From Nitrososphaera sp. (GTDB taxonomy: Archaea; Thermoproteota; Nitrososphaeria; Nitrososphaerales; Nitrososphaeraceae), in assembly GCA_039938515.1 (NCBI GenBank), contig JBDUUL010000011.1, positions 1-64,000 on the forward strand: DNA of 64,000 bases, in the 5' to 3' direction. Within the stretch, counting starts at the first letter, position 1; every line of letters begins with the position of its first letter. This document shows, piece after piece, positions 26,259 through 34,433 of the stretch. The notes beneath the pieces are model-generated. The model worked only from the letters and a program-made list of their open reading frames with translations. It made no database searches and was not told the DNA's origin. Both the position numbers and the translations under genes were made by a program.

Positions 26259-27227
26259 ATGCAGAAGTTCAAAATAACGCAGAAGCGCTCGGCGGAGCTA
26301 ATTCAGATAGCAATTAGTCTGCTCACTATAGCGTCGATTCTGTGTGCAGTAATCTTGTTCCTGTTTCCGCTGTCCGCGGAAAACAAGCTAGTAATTTTTG
26401 GATTCGATCTATTTGTCGTTGGCGTCCTGGCGGCGGACTTTATCAAAAGGCTCGCAGCATCCGCAGATCGTTCCAGGTTTCTTGCCCGGCACTGGCGAGA
26501 GCTACCCGCGATGCTGCCCTTGGTGCTCCTTGCACTTGTGAACAGCCTTGTGCCCTCGATGGATCTGAGATTTCTGTACTTCATCACGTTTTTCAGGCTC
26601 GTTAGGCTCTATGACATTCTCAAGTACTTTAGGCGTAACGAGTTCATTTACATGAGCGCAATTGTGATTATCACTTTGATCTTCAGCTCTATCAGCGCTT
26701 ATTTTGTGGAGAGACACGCGCCTGGCGCCACAATAACCAGTCCGGGCCTTGCGCTCTGGTGGGCGGCTAGCACCATGACCACCGTAGATTATGGCGACGT
26801 CGTTCCAGTGACTGTGCCCGGAAAGATTATCGCGGTAATTGTAATGATTACTGGCATAGGCGTGTTATGGACCTTCGTCGCGGCAGCGGCATCAACCATC
26901 GTCTCAAAAAGGGTGCCTTCAGAAAAGGCCGCTGACCAATCAAGTGCAGACCCTTCCAAAAAAAACGCGCAGGCCTCCCCGTCCCAGGATTTGTCAAAGC
27001 CGGAAAAAGATACAGGTCTGGACACTCAAGGCAACTCAACAGCCCATCTTGCTCCACCGGGGGACAACAATGTTTTTGAGAATGTGGCCAGTCAGAATGC
27101 AGCAGTTGGATTGGTCGCGGTGCTGAAAAAGCTCGACGCCAACGATCTCGACCAACTCATAGATTTACTGAAGACTCTAAGAGATGAGCGCGAAAAGGTC
27201 GGGAACCTGGGCTCCTCTGCCGTGTGA
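26259..27227 (+). CDS. voltage-gated-type potassium channel with altered selectivity filter
   Basis: A 322-residue protein with six spans. Helices at about 15-35, 45-62, 82-98 and 103-125 form a voltage-sensor-like part whose fourth helix carries few arginines (FFRLVRLYDILKYFRR). A pore region follows at about 130-215. The filter reads T-T-V-D-Y-G-D (about residues 174-180), where the usual family motif is TVGYGD; the first glycine is replaced by Asp. A disordered C-terminus ends in a helical segment (LKKLDANDLDQLIDLLKTLR) suited to oligomer formation. An ion channel is likely; whether it is K+-selective is doubtful. Confidence 0.85.
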   Translation: MQKFKITQKRSAELIQIAISLLTIASILCAVILFLFPLSAENKLVIFGFDLFVVGVLAADFIKRLAASADRSRFLARHWRELPAMLPLVLLALVNSLVPSMDLRFLYFITFFRLVRLYDILKYFRRNEFIYMSAIVIITLIFSSISAYFVERHAPGATITSPGLALWWAASTMTTVDYGDVVPVTVPGKIIAVIVMITGIGVLWTFVAAAASTIVSKRVPSEKAADQSSADPSKKNAQASPSQDLSKPEKDTGLDTQGNSTAHLAPPGDNNVFENVASQNAAVGLVAVLKKLDANDLDQLIDLLKTLRDEREKVGNLGSSAV

Positions 27228-27363
27228 TGGTCATCAAGTCTAAGCCTCGTTAAGAGCAGACCATTCATATGCAGAATGGTTATACCCCATGCTCAGAGTA
27301 ACTTTTCCTTCCTCAAGCTGCCAAATGCGTAAATAACTTTGCCGCTTCAGAGAATCACTCCAA

Positions 27364-27948
27364 TTGCGAAGGATTACATTTCTAATCGCGGTGTCGGCAG
27401 CTGCAGCCGCAGTTGCAATAATCATCGTCATTTCGCTGACGTATTATTCATACCAAAAAGTAGAATTTGCCATTACGGGCATTTCTCTTTCAAATATTGA
27501 ATTTTCCGCCGGCTCTGTTGGCAGTCTTCTCAATCAGGGTCTCAATGCGCTGTCCGGCAATGTGACAGGCTCCTTAGAATCGCTCATTCAAAGCATCACG
27601 GTGAACCTTAGCTTTGCGATTTCCAACCGTGGTGTATTGCCGGTCTATATCCCTGATTTCTCTTATGACCTTTTTATAAACGGCATCAAAATTGGAGAGG
27701 GAAAAGGTTCGGCAAACTTGTGGATTAGCCCCGGAGAAAACAAGACCATTGATATAGCGCAGAACCTTCAGGGGAGCAGTATAAAGTCGACAAGCGAATC
27801 GGTAATCAAGAGTCAGGGCCTCATGAACGTCTCGGCAAACGGCACCGCCCAAGCGCAGGTATTAGGCATCAGCTTCCCTATGCCTTTTAACGTGTCGAAA
27901 CAAATCTCACTGCAAAACGAAGTCTCAAAATACCTGGGCCAGAAGTGA
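27364..27948 (+). CDS. LEA14/WHy-type secreted or membrane-anchored protein
   Basis: A 194-residue protein with an N-terminal membrane anchor (TFLIAVSAAAAAVAIIIVISL) and one beta-sandwich domain. The strands 'VNLSFAISNRGVLPVYIPDFSYDL', read in parts, and 'INGIKIGEGKGSANLWISPGENK' follow the LEA type 2 (WHy) pattern. Such domains sit outside the cell and are linked to stress. The TTG start is supported by a TATA-like TAAATAACTT about 30 bases upstream. Several Asn-x-Ser/Thr sites could be glycosylated. Confidence 0.75.
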   Translation: MRRITFLIAVSAAAAAVAIIIVISLTYYSYQKVEFAITGISLSNIEFSAGSVGSLLNQGLNALSGNVTGSLESLIQSITVNLSFAISNRGVLPVYIPDFSYDLFINGIKIGEGKGSANLWISPGENKTIDIAQNLQGSSIKSTSESVIKSQGLMNVSANGTAQAQVLGISFPMPFNVSKQISLQNEVSKYLGQK

Positions 27949-28163
27949 AAGGAACGTCCAAGTTCGTAAACTCCCTACCGAGGATGTGCGTGACTCGGAA
28001 CGGTTTGTCAGTTCTTGACAGACTAGTATTCTTTGTTTCAGAGATATAGCTGCGCAATGAGATGGGGGCCTCAACTTTTGCTATTTCCGAGACCGGCGCG
28101 TCTTTGAAATAAGAAATAGCCCAACCAATGAATGGCACGGGAACCGGTTTCGGCGGGTTTGGC

Positions 28164-28817
28164 TTATGCTTTCGCCTCGCCAGAAGTATCGCTATTTCGC
28201 AATCTTATGTCGGTTAGCCGAATCAGCGGCGTCATTGCTATCCATACTATGAATCGAAGCGGAATTTTGCCGAGAGTAATCGTCCAAAACAGCGGCAGCG
28301 CGGTCAGTACAAAGATCAACCCGATAACCAGTATCATGTTTCTTCCGCTCTTTATCGGCCGAATCATGCTGCTCTGGACGAGTCCTTTTTCTTCATTGAC
28401 CAAGACGTGTGTAAAGTAGGCCAGAACAAGTCCCATTCCTCCGACATCGAGGGCATAATATGAGCTCGCCACAGGTCCCAGTGACGAAGGAGAGTTTACT
28501 TGGGCGGCCAAAATATTGAAAAGGTACGGCTCTAGTGCGACGAGAAATAACAGGAACACGTTCAGATCAAACAGTATGGCCGTCTGAACAGGCAAAGCAG
28601 ACATTAAAGTCGTATATCTTATCCAGATGCTGATTAGTATAAAGAAACTCAGAGCAAAAGTGCCGATGGCTGTCAGCAGCTGTGAATTGGTCGAAGGCAC
28701 CGATATGTCGAGCAAATATGCCCCTCCAATAGTTATTGCCAGGCCAAACACAAGATCTGATAGGGTCTGTATTTGTACCCTGGGTGCCTTACGCTTCGGC
28801 TTGTTCTCTTTGGACAT
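28164..28817 (-). CDS. TMEM175-like (DUF1211) channel family protein
   Basis: About 217 residues from the ATG at 28817 (MSKENKPKRK); an upstream start would add an odd Cys-rich leader. Six spans are seen. The first helix carries 'TLSDLVFGLAITIG', close to the FSD-containing helix 1 that marks TMEM175-type potassium channels, with an Arg shortly before it (PRVQIQTLSD). Bacterial and archaeal homologs form K+ leak channels. The FSD Phe is Leu here, so function is less sure. Confidence 0.72.
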   Translation of the reverse strand: MSKENKPKRKAPRVQIQTLSDLVFGLAITIGGAYLLDISVPSTNSQLLTAIGTFALSFFILISIWIRYTTLMSALPVQTAILFDLNVFLLFLVALEPYLFNILAAQVNSPSSLGPVASSYYALDVGGMGLVLAYFTHVLVNEEKGLVQSSMIRPIKSGRNMILVIGLIFVLTALPLFWTITLGKIPLRFIVWIAMTPLIRLTDIRLRNSDTSGEAKA

Positions 28818-29024
28818 CTGCTGCGGGCAACACGGCAGCCGTGAAGAACCATCGACGGTAAAACTGCATGGCAAGCATCTGGAGGGTTAACAAACTCGTT
28901 TTTGGATTACGTACTTTTTTCCAGCCTTTCCTGTGCCAGATACATTTGCGAATCTAGGCCTGCTCCCCAGACATTGAAATTTCAACCCACAAAAAGTGGG
29001 AGAATTTGCCCCTCTAGTCTGCTA

Positions 29025-29681
29025 CTAGGAGGCCTCAACCCAAATAATGTCAGAGTCCCTGTCGATCCTCCTGTTGCTCGAATCATACAATGTCGCATAG
29101 ACATTGTAGAATCCTTCCTCCTTTGGTGTAATATGTGCAGTATACGATACTTCCTCGCCGGGAGACAATTTCTTTGTCTTTATTGTCGCAAGCTCCTCAT
29201 ACTTGCCGGAGGGCGTGTCGGCCCAAAACCTCAGGTCCAGCGCGCCACTATTGCTGGTCACTCCCTGAACGGTCGCCTCTACCTCAAGCTCCTTACCTAC
29301 CGCTCCGTAGGGGTTTGATACAAAGATGCTCTCAAGTTTAGCCGGCTCGCCTGTGACTTCCTCTTGGACCCACGGGGAATCCCAGATAAACGGCGGCGCC
29401 CTGCCCTCTTTGTTTCCCTTTACTGTGATATACAGATGGCTCCTTGACGTTGCATTTACCTGAAAGTTCAGGAACCGCTCTTCATTTGGAGCAAGTGCTG
29501 GAATGTAAGCGCTCGGGGTATCCACGGATAGGTGAAACGAGTCAAGCGAATGAAGTTTTACGTCAAGCTTCTGCAGCATGTCCATTCCAGTGTTTTTGAG
29601 CCGCAGCGTCACCCATTGTTCGCCTCTATCCAAGATTTCCGGTGTTATCTCGTATTCGAACGGATCCTTGTTTCTTATCAT
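29025..29681 (-). CDS. two-domain Ig-like (CARDB-type) protein, paralog A
   Basis: A 218-residue protein without signal peptide, made of two beta-sandwich domains. The first (EYEITPEILDRGEQWVTLRLK) has the look of archaeal S-layer/CARDB modules. The second ends with 'LSPGEEVSYTAHITPKEEGFY'. It is a clear paralog of 30739-31395: same length, same opening MIRxKxPFEYE, same phrase SIFVSNPYGAVGKEL. The ATG at 29679-29681 is preferred over the GTG three codons before because the TATA box and spacing match the paralog exactly. Function unknown. Confidence 0.82.
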   Translation of the reverse strand: MIRNKDPFEYEITPEILDRGEQWVTLRLKNTGMDMLQKLDVKLHSLDSFHLSVDTPSAYIPALAPNEERFLNFQVNATSRSHLYITVKGNKEGRAPPFIWDSPWVQEEVTGEPAKLESIFVSNPYGAVGKELEVEATVQGVTSNSGALDLRFWADTPSGKYEELATIKTKKLSPGEEVSYTAHITPKEEGFYNVYATLYDSSNRRIDRDSDIIWVEAS

Positions 29682-29702
29682 AACCACCACTAAGTATTTC
29701 GA

Positions 29703-29763
29703 TATTTACGGATTAAGACTCAACAAACCCTCCTCTTTTGACGGAAAAATCAGGGGGAGAAAA
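29703..29763 (-). promoter_or_regulatory. promoter with TATA box and upstream conserved block, copy A
   Basis: On the minus strand: TATA box TAAATA (29703-29708), 22-27 bases before the ATG, preceded by CTTAATCCG. A second block (29740-29763; TTTCTCCCCCTGATTTTTCC on this strand) lies 32 bases beyond the TATA box. Both blocks and both spacings recur upstream of the paralog at 31395. Confidence 0.55.
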
Positions 29764-29911
29764 TGCATTATTGTTTTCTGATCGAAAAAGCCGGCATGTC
29801 ATAGTCATCATGCTCCGGCACAATGCTAGTTCCACGATAGATACTGAAGCCCGCGCTGCAGGCACAGATTGCAGTGCTGCGCATCGTACACCACTCTGTT
29901 ATTAGGCAATC

Positions 29912-30130
29912 ATGAGAAACGGTATCATGGGGCAAACGACCCACAACAGGCGCCAAACACTCGGCTGGATACTCAAAGGTCTGCTCACCTTGTTTGCCAT
30001 AGTTGCAATTATTGTGATACTTGGTTTCCTAGGCATAGTTGCCATCGCGTCTTTTTTCTTTAATCCCTTCCTCTTAATCATAATAGGGTTGGCCATTCTT
30101 GCAATCTTTGCAATGATGAGCAAACAATAG
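29912..30130 (+). CDS. small two-span membrane protein
   Basis: A 72-residue protein: basic N-terminus (NRRQTLGWILK), then two adjacent hydrophobic helices (LFAIVAIIVILGFLGIVAIA and LLIIIGLAILAIFAMM). It is mostly membrane-embedded. No family is recognised. It lies just before the P-II-like gene on the same strand. Confidence 0.65.
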   Translation: MRNGIMGQTTHNRRQTLGWILKGLLTLFAIVAIIVILGFLGIVAIASFFFNPFLLIIIGLAILAIFAMMSKQ

Positions 30131-30253
30131 GGATTAGACAGGCAGTCTGACGTCAAAAGTTGCAACAAAGACAGGCTTCACCAAATGCAAGCCAGATTAC
30201 CGGAAGACTCCTATCTTACCCTTAAATCAAATCGTAGCTCCCTAATTGAGGCT

Positions 30254-30592
30254 ATGAAGAAAGTCGAAATAATTACACCGAACGGTCACCTGACCGAAGT
30301 GCACGCCGTATTAAGGGACATGAATGTCAGGGGCATGAGCCACTACCCGATAGAGGGGGCGGGAAGAATCAAGGCAGAACCAGTTGTTGAGAGCACGCAT
30401 CCCACTGCAATGCCAGAATACATAATGAGACACAAAGTTGAGGTCGTTGTCAGGGATACACAGGTAGAGCCTCTAATCAAGAAGATCGAGGAAAAGTTTC
30501 GCGACGACCCACAGGGAGGCAAAATATTCGTTATGGACGTCCCACTCGCAGTGGATATATCCTCCGATGCTCGGGGAGAATCTGCGATATAG
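30254..30592 (+). CDS. divergent P-II-like signalling protein
   Basis: A 112-residue protein starting MKKVEIITPNGHLTEVHAVL, with the P-II core strand 'HKVEVVVRDTQVEPLIKKI', 'GGKIFVMDVPLAVDI' and the end 'GESAI'. The T-loop (about 35-60, HYPIEGAGRIKAEPVVEST) lacks the usual Tyr target of uridylylation and differs from GlnB/GlnK. P-II proteins sense ATP/ADP and 2-oxoglutarate. No ammonium transporter is adjacent, so the partner is unknown. I use the ATG at 30254, not the longer frame from 30185, because it aligns with the family start and has a CTTAAATCAA box about 30 bases upstream. Confidence 0.8.
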   Translation: MKKVEIITPNGHLTEVHAVLRDMNVRGMSHYPIEGAGRIKAEPVVESTHPTAMPEYIMRHKVEVVVRDTQVEPLIKKIEEKFRDDPQGGKIFVMDVPLAVDISSDARGESAI

Positions 30593-30738
30593 GCAAAAAA
30601 AGCCCTCAATCAACCTTTTTCAAATCTCAACGCGGAACCAGACTGTTACGATTTTTTCATTAACGCATTGTAAGAAAATGATAACCTGCAAATAACGACT
30701 AAGTGTTTCGAGTAGCGCATACTTGCAGGTCGCTGCAT

Positions 30739-31395
30739 TTAGGACGGCTCGACCCAGATCATGTCTGACGCCCTATCGACTCTCAGATTTTTTGTATCTG
30801 ACAGCGTGGCGTAGATATTGTAGTATCCCACTTCCTTGGGCGTTATTTTTGCGGTGTAGGCTACTTCCTCGCCGGGAGAGAGTTCCTTTGTTTTTATGTT
30901 TGCCAGCTCTTCATACTTGCCGGATGGCGAGTCCGCCCAGAATTGAAGATCTAGTCCTTCTCCGATTTTGCTTTGGCCTCTGACCGTCGCCTCTATTTTG
31001 AGCTCCTTACCTACCGCTCCGTAGGGGTTTGATACAAAGATGCTCTCAATTTCTGCCGCTTGGTCCACAACCCGCGCAGATATCCAGGGTGTCTCCCACT
31101 CGAACCTCTCATTCTTCTCTCCCTTGCGGCACCGGACGCTAGCGTACAAATCGCCGCTTGCGAATACATTTACCTTAAAATAAGCAAAGCCCTGCTCGTT
31201 CGGAGGAAGGTTCGGGAGATAACCTTTCTGCTCGTAGAGAGTGATGCTAAGTGTGTCAAACGAGTGCAGCCTTACATCTAGCTCACGCATTTCCTCGCTG
31301 CCCGAGTTCTTGAGTCGAAGTGTCATCCACTGCTCACCTCTTTCCGGTGATTCTAGCGTTAGTTCATACTCAAATGGAAATTTTGTCCTTATCAT
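30739..31395 (-). CDS. two-domain Ig-like (CARDB-type) protein, paralog B
   Basis: A 218-residue protein, equal in length to 29025-29681 and clearly related along its whole length: MIRTKFPFEYELTLESPE, 'RGEQWMTLRLKNSG', 'SIFVSNPYGAVGKELKIEA', 'FWADSPSGKYEELANIKTK'. Two beta-sandwich domains and no signal peptide. Two copies about 1 kb apart in the same orientation, with a small membrane gene and the P-II gene between, point to a duplication that included the promoter. Function unknown. Confidence 0.82.
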   Translation of the reverse strand: MIRTKFPFEYELTLESPERGEQWMTLRLKNSGSEEMRELDVRLHSFDTLSITLYEQKGYLPNLPPNEQGFAYFKVNVFASGDLYASVRCRKGEKNERFEWETPWISARVVDQAAEIESIFVSNPYGAVGKELKIEATVRGQSKIGEGLDLQFWADSPSGKYEELANIKTKELSPGEEVAYTAKITPKEVGYYNIYATLSDTKNLRVDRASDMIWVEPS

Positions 31396-31416
31396 GTTCT
31401 GCTCTAAATACTTCGG

Positions 31417-31477
31417 TATTTACGGATTAAGAGACATGGCACCCGCTATAACTGATGGAAAAATCTGGGGGCAGAAA
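31417..31477 (-). promoter_or_regulatory. promoter with TATA box and upstream conserved block, copy B
   Basis: TAAATA (31417-31422), 22-27 bases before the ATG at 31395, preceded by CTTAATCCG. The block at 31454-31477 (TTTCTGCCCCCAGATTTTTCC-type on this strand) is again 32 bases beyond the TATA box. The spacing is identical to copy A. Confidence 0.55.
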
Positions 31478-31885
31478 TTAAGGTGCAGTTACTCTGACGC
31501 CAGCCGCCGAGCCATGCCGGCCGTTATGGTGTGAAAAATGTAATCACCAGATATCGAGATATCCCGACGATTCATGTGCACCAAGATTGCCATAATGATC
31601 AGGATTACATTAGTTAGAAATTGTTCGGCCAATCAGTGATTGTACGGACTGTTAGGATTCATTGTAAAAAACCACGTTCGTGCTTATTTCATGTAAGGAC
31701 TAATACAAGATACCTGTCGTCGGGCGCAAGGGGCGGGCAGAAAAAAAGTTACTTCACCAGGATTGCATCTACCCCGACCCCTCGCGCTTTTAAAAAATAT
31801 TTCCGAATTCTTAGATTAACCATTTTCTTATTTTGATTGCGAATTGCACTCATCGATCAAAACACGCGATTTTACAATTGGGTCC
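31478..31885. other. gap without a supported gene
   Basis: About 400 bases. A 71-codon plus-strand frame at 31621-31836 has an unlikely basic composition and I reject it. No tRNA-like fold or repeat was seen. The sequence may be remains of older genes, as the next stretch is a decayed gene. Confidence 0.3.
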
Positions 31886-32277
31886 ATGGCGTTAGCCGTC
31901 ACAGTGTCTGCCTATATTGGAGGCGTCTTGTCATCGAGGGCAGACCGCCTTGCGCAGCAGCGGTTGACACAGTGAGGTCAGAACATGGCATTGATCGCCC
32001 GCCCGCATAGTGTACTGAGTCGGATGTTTTCTTTGCAAACGGCCACCGTCAGCGAGACTGGGCAGATTATTTAATTGCATTTTCTGCCCCACTGTCTGGG
32101 GTCACTGCCGCTTTTGCCACCCTGACTTATAAGGACAAGAAAGACGCAATACACGCCTTGTAACGAGCGGAGTCGCTAAAGCAAGACGCCGAACGCGCGG
32201 GTGGAATGCCACCTACTCTGCTGGCGCGTATAGGTTTTCTAGAAGCATGTGGTAGCAATACTTGGAACTCTCCTTAA
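31886..32277 (+). pseudogene. decayed gene, membrane-type remnants
   Basis: An ATG at 31886 opens MALAVTVSAYIGGVLSSRAD and runs into a stop at 31973. In another frame, 32011-32277 reads SDVFFANGHRQRDWADYLIA, then FSAPLSGVTAAFATLTYKDK, then an in-frame TAA, then RAESLKQDAERAGGMPP and LLARIGFLEACGSN to a final stop. The segments read like one protein broken by at least one frameshift and one nonsense change. The parent family is not recognised. Confidence 0.4.
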
Positions 32278-32305
32278 ATGGAATGTATGACTTCAGATTC
32301 TGCCA

Positions 32306-32941
32306 ATGTTAGGGATGAGAACTTTACTGGCGTTTGTCTCGATAGTCATGCTCGCGGGCGCAGGATTGACGTTTGCCGCCCAGGCACAGCAGAATTCTTC
32401 GACGTCCAATTCCACGTCACCAAGTGCCAATACTTCCATCAACTCTTCCCGGCTGGCAAATGCCACCGCAGGCAGACTGCTGGCCGCAAATAATTCGACA
32501 ACTACGGTAAACGTATCAATCCTACCTAACGCGCAGAACCTTGGAAACCATTCGTATTCTCCGAATCCTGTAAACGTACCTGTAGGAGGAACAGTTCACT
32601 GGACAAATAACGACAGCGTTATGCACACTGTCACTTCCGGTAACGGGAGTTCGGATCCCAGCATGGGAAAGGTATTTGATTCCGGCCTGACAGGTTCTAG
32701 CGTACTAAAGCCGTCGGGAACCTTCTTTCATACCTTCCAGAGCGCTGGGACATACCAGTACTTCTGCCAGGTCCACCCAACAATGGTTGGCAGGGTGATC
32801 GTTGGCGGAGCAACGTCTGCCGTTCCTGAATTTCCCACTGCGAATATAGCGCTCCTGGTGCTAGTCGCAATAATCGGAGCAATCATAATCTTTAGCAGAA
32901 TCAAGAGCCAGGATATTAGTCTGGGCTCCCGTGCAGAATAG
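32306..32941 (+). CDS. secreted type 1 copper protein (plastocyanin-like) with PEF-type tail
   Basis: A 211-residue protein. A signal peptide (LLAFVSIVMLAGAGLTFAAQA) is followed by a Ser/Thr/Asn-rich linker with many glycosylation-type sites. The cupredoxin domain has a His in 'NDSVMHTVTSG' and the Cys-His-Met ligands in 'YFCQVHPTMVG'. The C-terminus has a PEF motif (SAVPEFPTAN), one membrane helix and a basic end (FSRIKSQ), resembling the PEF-CTERM tails that archaeosortases process. It should be an outer-surface electron carrier, as is common in ammonia-oxidising archaea. The start may be Met4. Confidence 0.9.
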   Translation: MLGMRTLLAFVSIVMLAGAGLTFAAQAQQNSSTSNSTSPSANTSINSSRLANATAGRLLAANNSTTTVNVSILPNAQNLGNHSYSPNPVNVPVGGTVHWTNNDSVMHTVTSGNGSSDPSMGKVFDSGLTGSSVLKPSGTFFHTFQSAGTYQYFCQVHPTMVGRVIVGGATSAVPEFPTANIALLVLVAIIGAIIIFSRIKSQDISLGSRAE

Positions 32942-33103
32942 ATATCACGGGCTGCTTTGAATGTTTCATGCCGGCGATACGAAGCAAGGATCAGTGACCG
33001 CCTTAGCACGTGCCAATAATACATCCATCAACCACACATAAAACATTGCACATTTTCGCGTTGTGAAATGTAGAAATATATTCAGAATATTTGTTTTCGC
33101 AAT

Positions 33104-33226
33104 TTACGAAGGCTGTTTTATGATCTTTTGCCTACTGGCAAATTTGAAAGCTAGTACAATGATTATGGCAGTGACGCCGCTCGAGTACGCGGCGATTAGC
33201 AAGAGCGTTTCTGTATTCATTGCCAT
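33104..33226 (-). CDS. possible 40-residue single-span membrane protein
   Basis: MAMNTETLLLIAAYSSGVTA, then IIIVLAFKF, then ASRQKIIKQPS. One hydrophobic helix with a basic cytoplasmic end. The opposite strand has a 135-codon frame (33063-33470) of poor composition, which I reject. The size is below usual gene-calling limits. Otherwise 32942-33531 holds no gene that I can support. Confidence 0.4.
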   Translation of the reverse strand: MAMNTETLLLIAAYSSGVTAIIIVLAFKFASRQKIIKQPS

Positions 33227-33531
33227 GTCTAACCATACTAGGTCGTTTCTGATAGAAAAGCACTTCTGTCTCATTTGCGCGCTGACGAGCAAGTACCAGA
33301 AACTGGGGAGATGGAAAGGTAGTTGCGCAGCCGGAATGAAGTCGGATGGCAACTCCAAAGTTTTTCAAAGGTTATGTTTTGGTCGGTTCATTATCAATAT
33401 ACGTGACAACTATACTTATGAAAAAAGCATATTCGCAAGAGCAAAAGGGCGGTTTAGAAGTCTAAAATAACCGTAATCCGCTGACACAACAGCATCTTTC
33501 GGCTGGCAATTTTCTGTACGGCAGATTTCGG

Positions 33532-33723
33532 ATGACCAAACCCAAGGATTCTAACCCTACAAGCAAGATCCGCGCGGCAAAGGCCGACTCGGTAATCATA
33601 GAGTGTAAACCACCTGAAAGGATTGCAGGCTATTTATCGTTAAATGCGGGCCAGTCGGTTGAATGGATCACCATTGAAAAGGGCGGCGAGCGATGGGTCG
33701 ACCTCAGGCGCATTATAGAGTAA
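33532..33723 (+). CDS. small hypothetical protein
   Basis: A 63-residue soluble protein: MTKPKDSNPTSKIRAAKADS, 'VIIECKPPERIAGYLSLNAG' and 'EWITIEKGGERWVDLRRI'. It looks beta-rich with a basic start. No family is recognised, and it is alone between mini-genes. Confidence 0.5.
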   Translation: MTKPKDSNPTSKIRAAKADSVIIECKPPERIAGYLSLNAGQSVEWITIEKGGERWVDLRRIIE

Positions 33724-33861
33724 ACCACGCTCAAACATCTATGCCTACTTTGCATTTTTGGGCTGCTTTTCCCCCCTACACTGATTCATCATTTTTTGCC
33801 GTTTCCGGCTTGCTTTGATACCTTGCAAAGTTTATGAGCTGTCCGGTGCGGTCTAATTATT

Positions 33862-34221
33862 GTGCCTAGCATAAGTGGCGTGCATTTAATCATCGAGAGC
33901 GAGAATCCAGACGCAGACGCAGCCTTTTTCCGAGACACAATGGCCTTTAAGCACGTTGACGCCGGAAGTGGATTTCTCATCTTCAGACTGCCTCCTGCTG
34001 AAGCAGCATTCCATCCCGTTGATAGCAGCGGTGATGACAAATCACGAAATGGGATTTTCCTAATGTGTAATGACCTTAAGAAAGAAATGGCAAATCTACG
34101 AAGCAAGGGTATCAAATGCAGCAAGCCAATAAACGCACGATGGGGAACCGTTACAAAGATTCAGCTGCCAAGCGGAATCGAGATCGGCCTCTATCAGCCC
34201 AAGCATGTCAGACCGGAATAA
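33862..34221 (+). CDS. VOC (glyoxalase/bleomycin-resistance) superfamily protein
   Basis: A 119-residue protein with the two beta-alpha-beta-beta-beta modules of the vicinal oxygen chelate fold: 'ISGVHLIIESENPDADAAFF', 'FKHVDAGSGFLIFRLPPAE', 'GIFLMCNDLKKEMANLRSKG', 'GTVTKIQLPSGIEIGLYQP'. The metal-ligand positions (His in GVHLII, Glu in GIEIGLYQ) are present. The substrate is unknown. The GTG start is preceded by an AGTTTATG box about 30 bases upstream. Confidence 0.83.
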   Translation: MPSISGVHLIIESENPDADAAFFRDTMAFKHVDAGSGFLIFRLPPAEAAFHPVDSSGDDKSRNGIFLMCNDLKKEMANLRSKGIKCSKPINARWGTVTKIQLPSGIEIGLYQPKHVRPE

Positions 34222-34224
34222 TGC

Positions 34225-34398
34225 TCAAGCCGTCATGACCTTTCCAACTAGATACCTGTCGTAATTGAGCAGGGCCGACTGTTCCTTTTTAAACGTCGCT
34301 TCAGAGCTTGCTTTTCTTCTTGGACCTGCGGCTGTGCGTACTTCTGCCTGCGTGTTCTGGCTCACAGAATAAAATTTATGGCCAGTTTCCTTGTTCAT
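34225..34398 (-). CDS. small basic hypothetical protein
   Basis: A 57-residue protein from the ATG at 34396-34398: MNKETGHKFYSVSQNTQAEV, 'RTAAGPRRKASSEATFKKEQ', 'SALLNYDRYLVGKVMTA'. The composition is that of a small real protein. It is divergent from uvrB, sharing a short AT-rich region, and convergent with the VOC gene. No function is recognised. Confidence 0.5.
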   Translation of the reverse strand: MNKETGHKFYSVSQNTQAEVRTAAGPRRKASSEATFKKEQSALLNYDRYLVGKVMTA

Positions 34399-34433
34399 TA
34401 GCAATATATGCGCGTAAGTTTGATTTTGTTCCC

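Noticed and set aside
27887-28138. 83-codon minus-strand frame
   Set aside because: Reads partly like protein but overlaps the LEA14-type gene and lacks a promoter-like box; not enough to call.
33063-33470. 135-codon plus-strand frame
   Set aside because: Unlikely composition (many Cys, Ile, Phe, Lys) and opposite to a better mini membrane gene.
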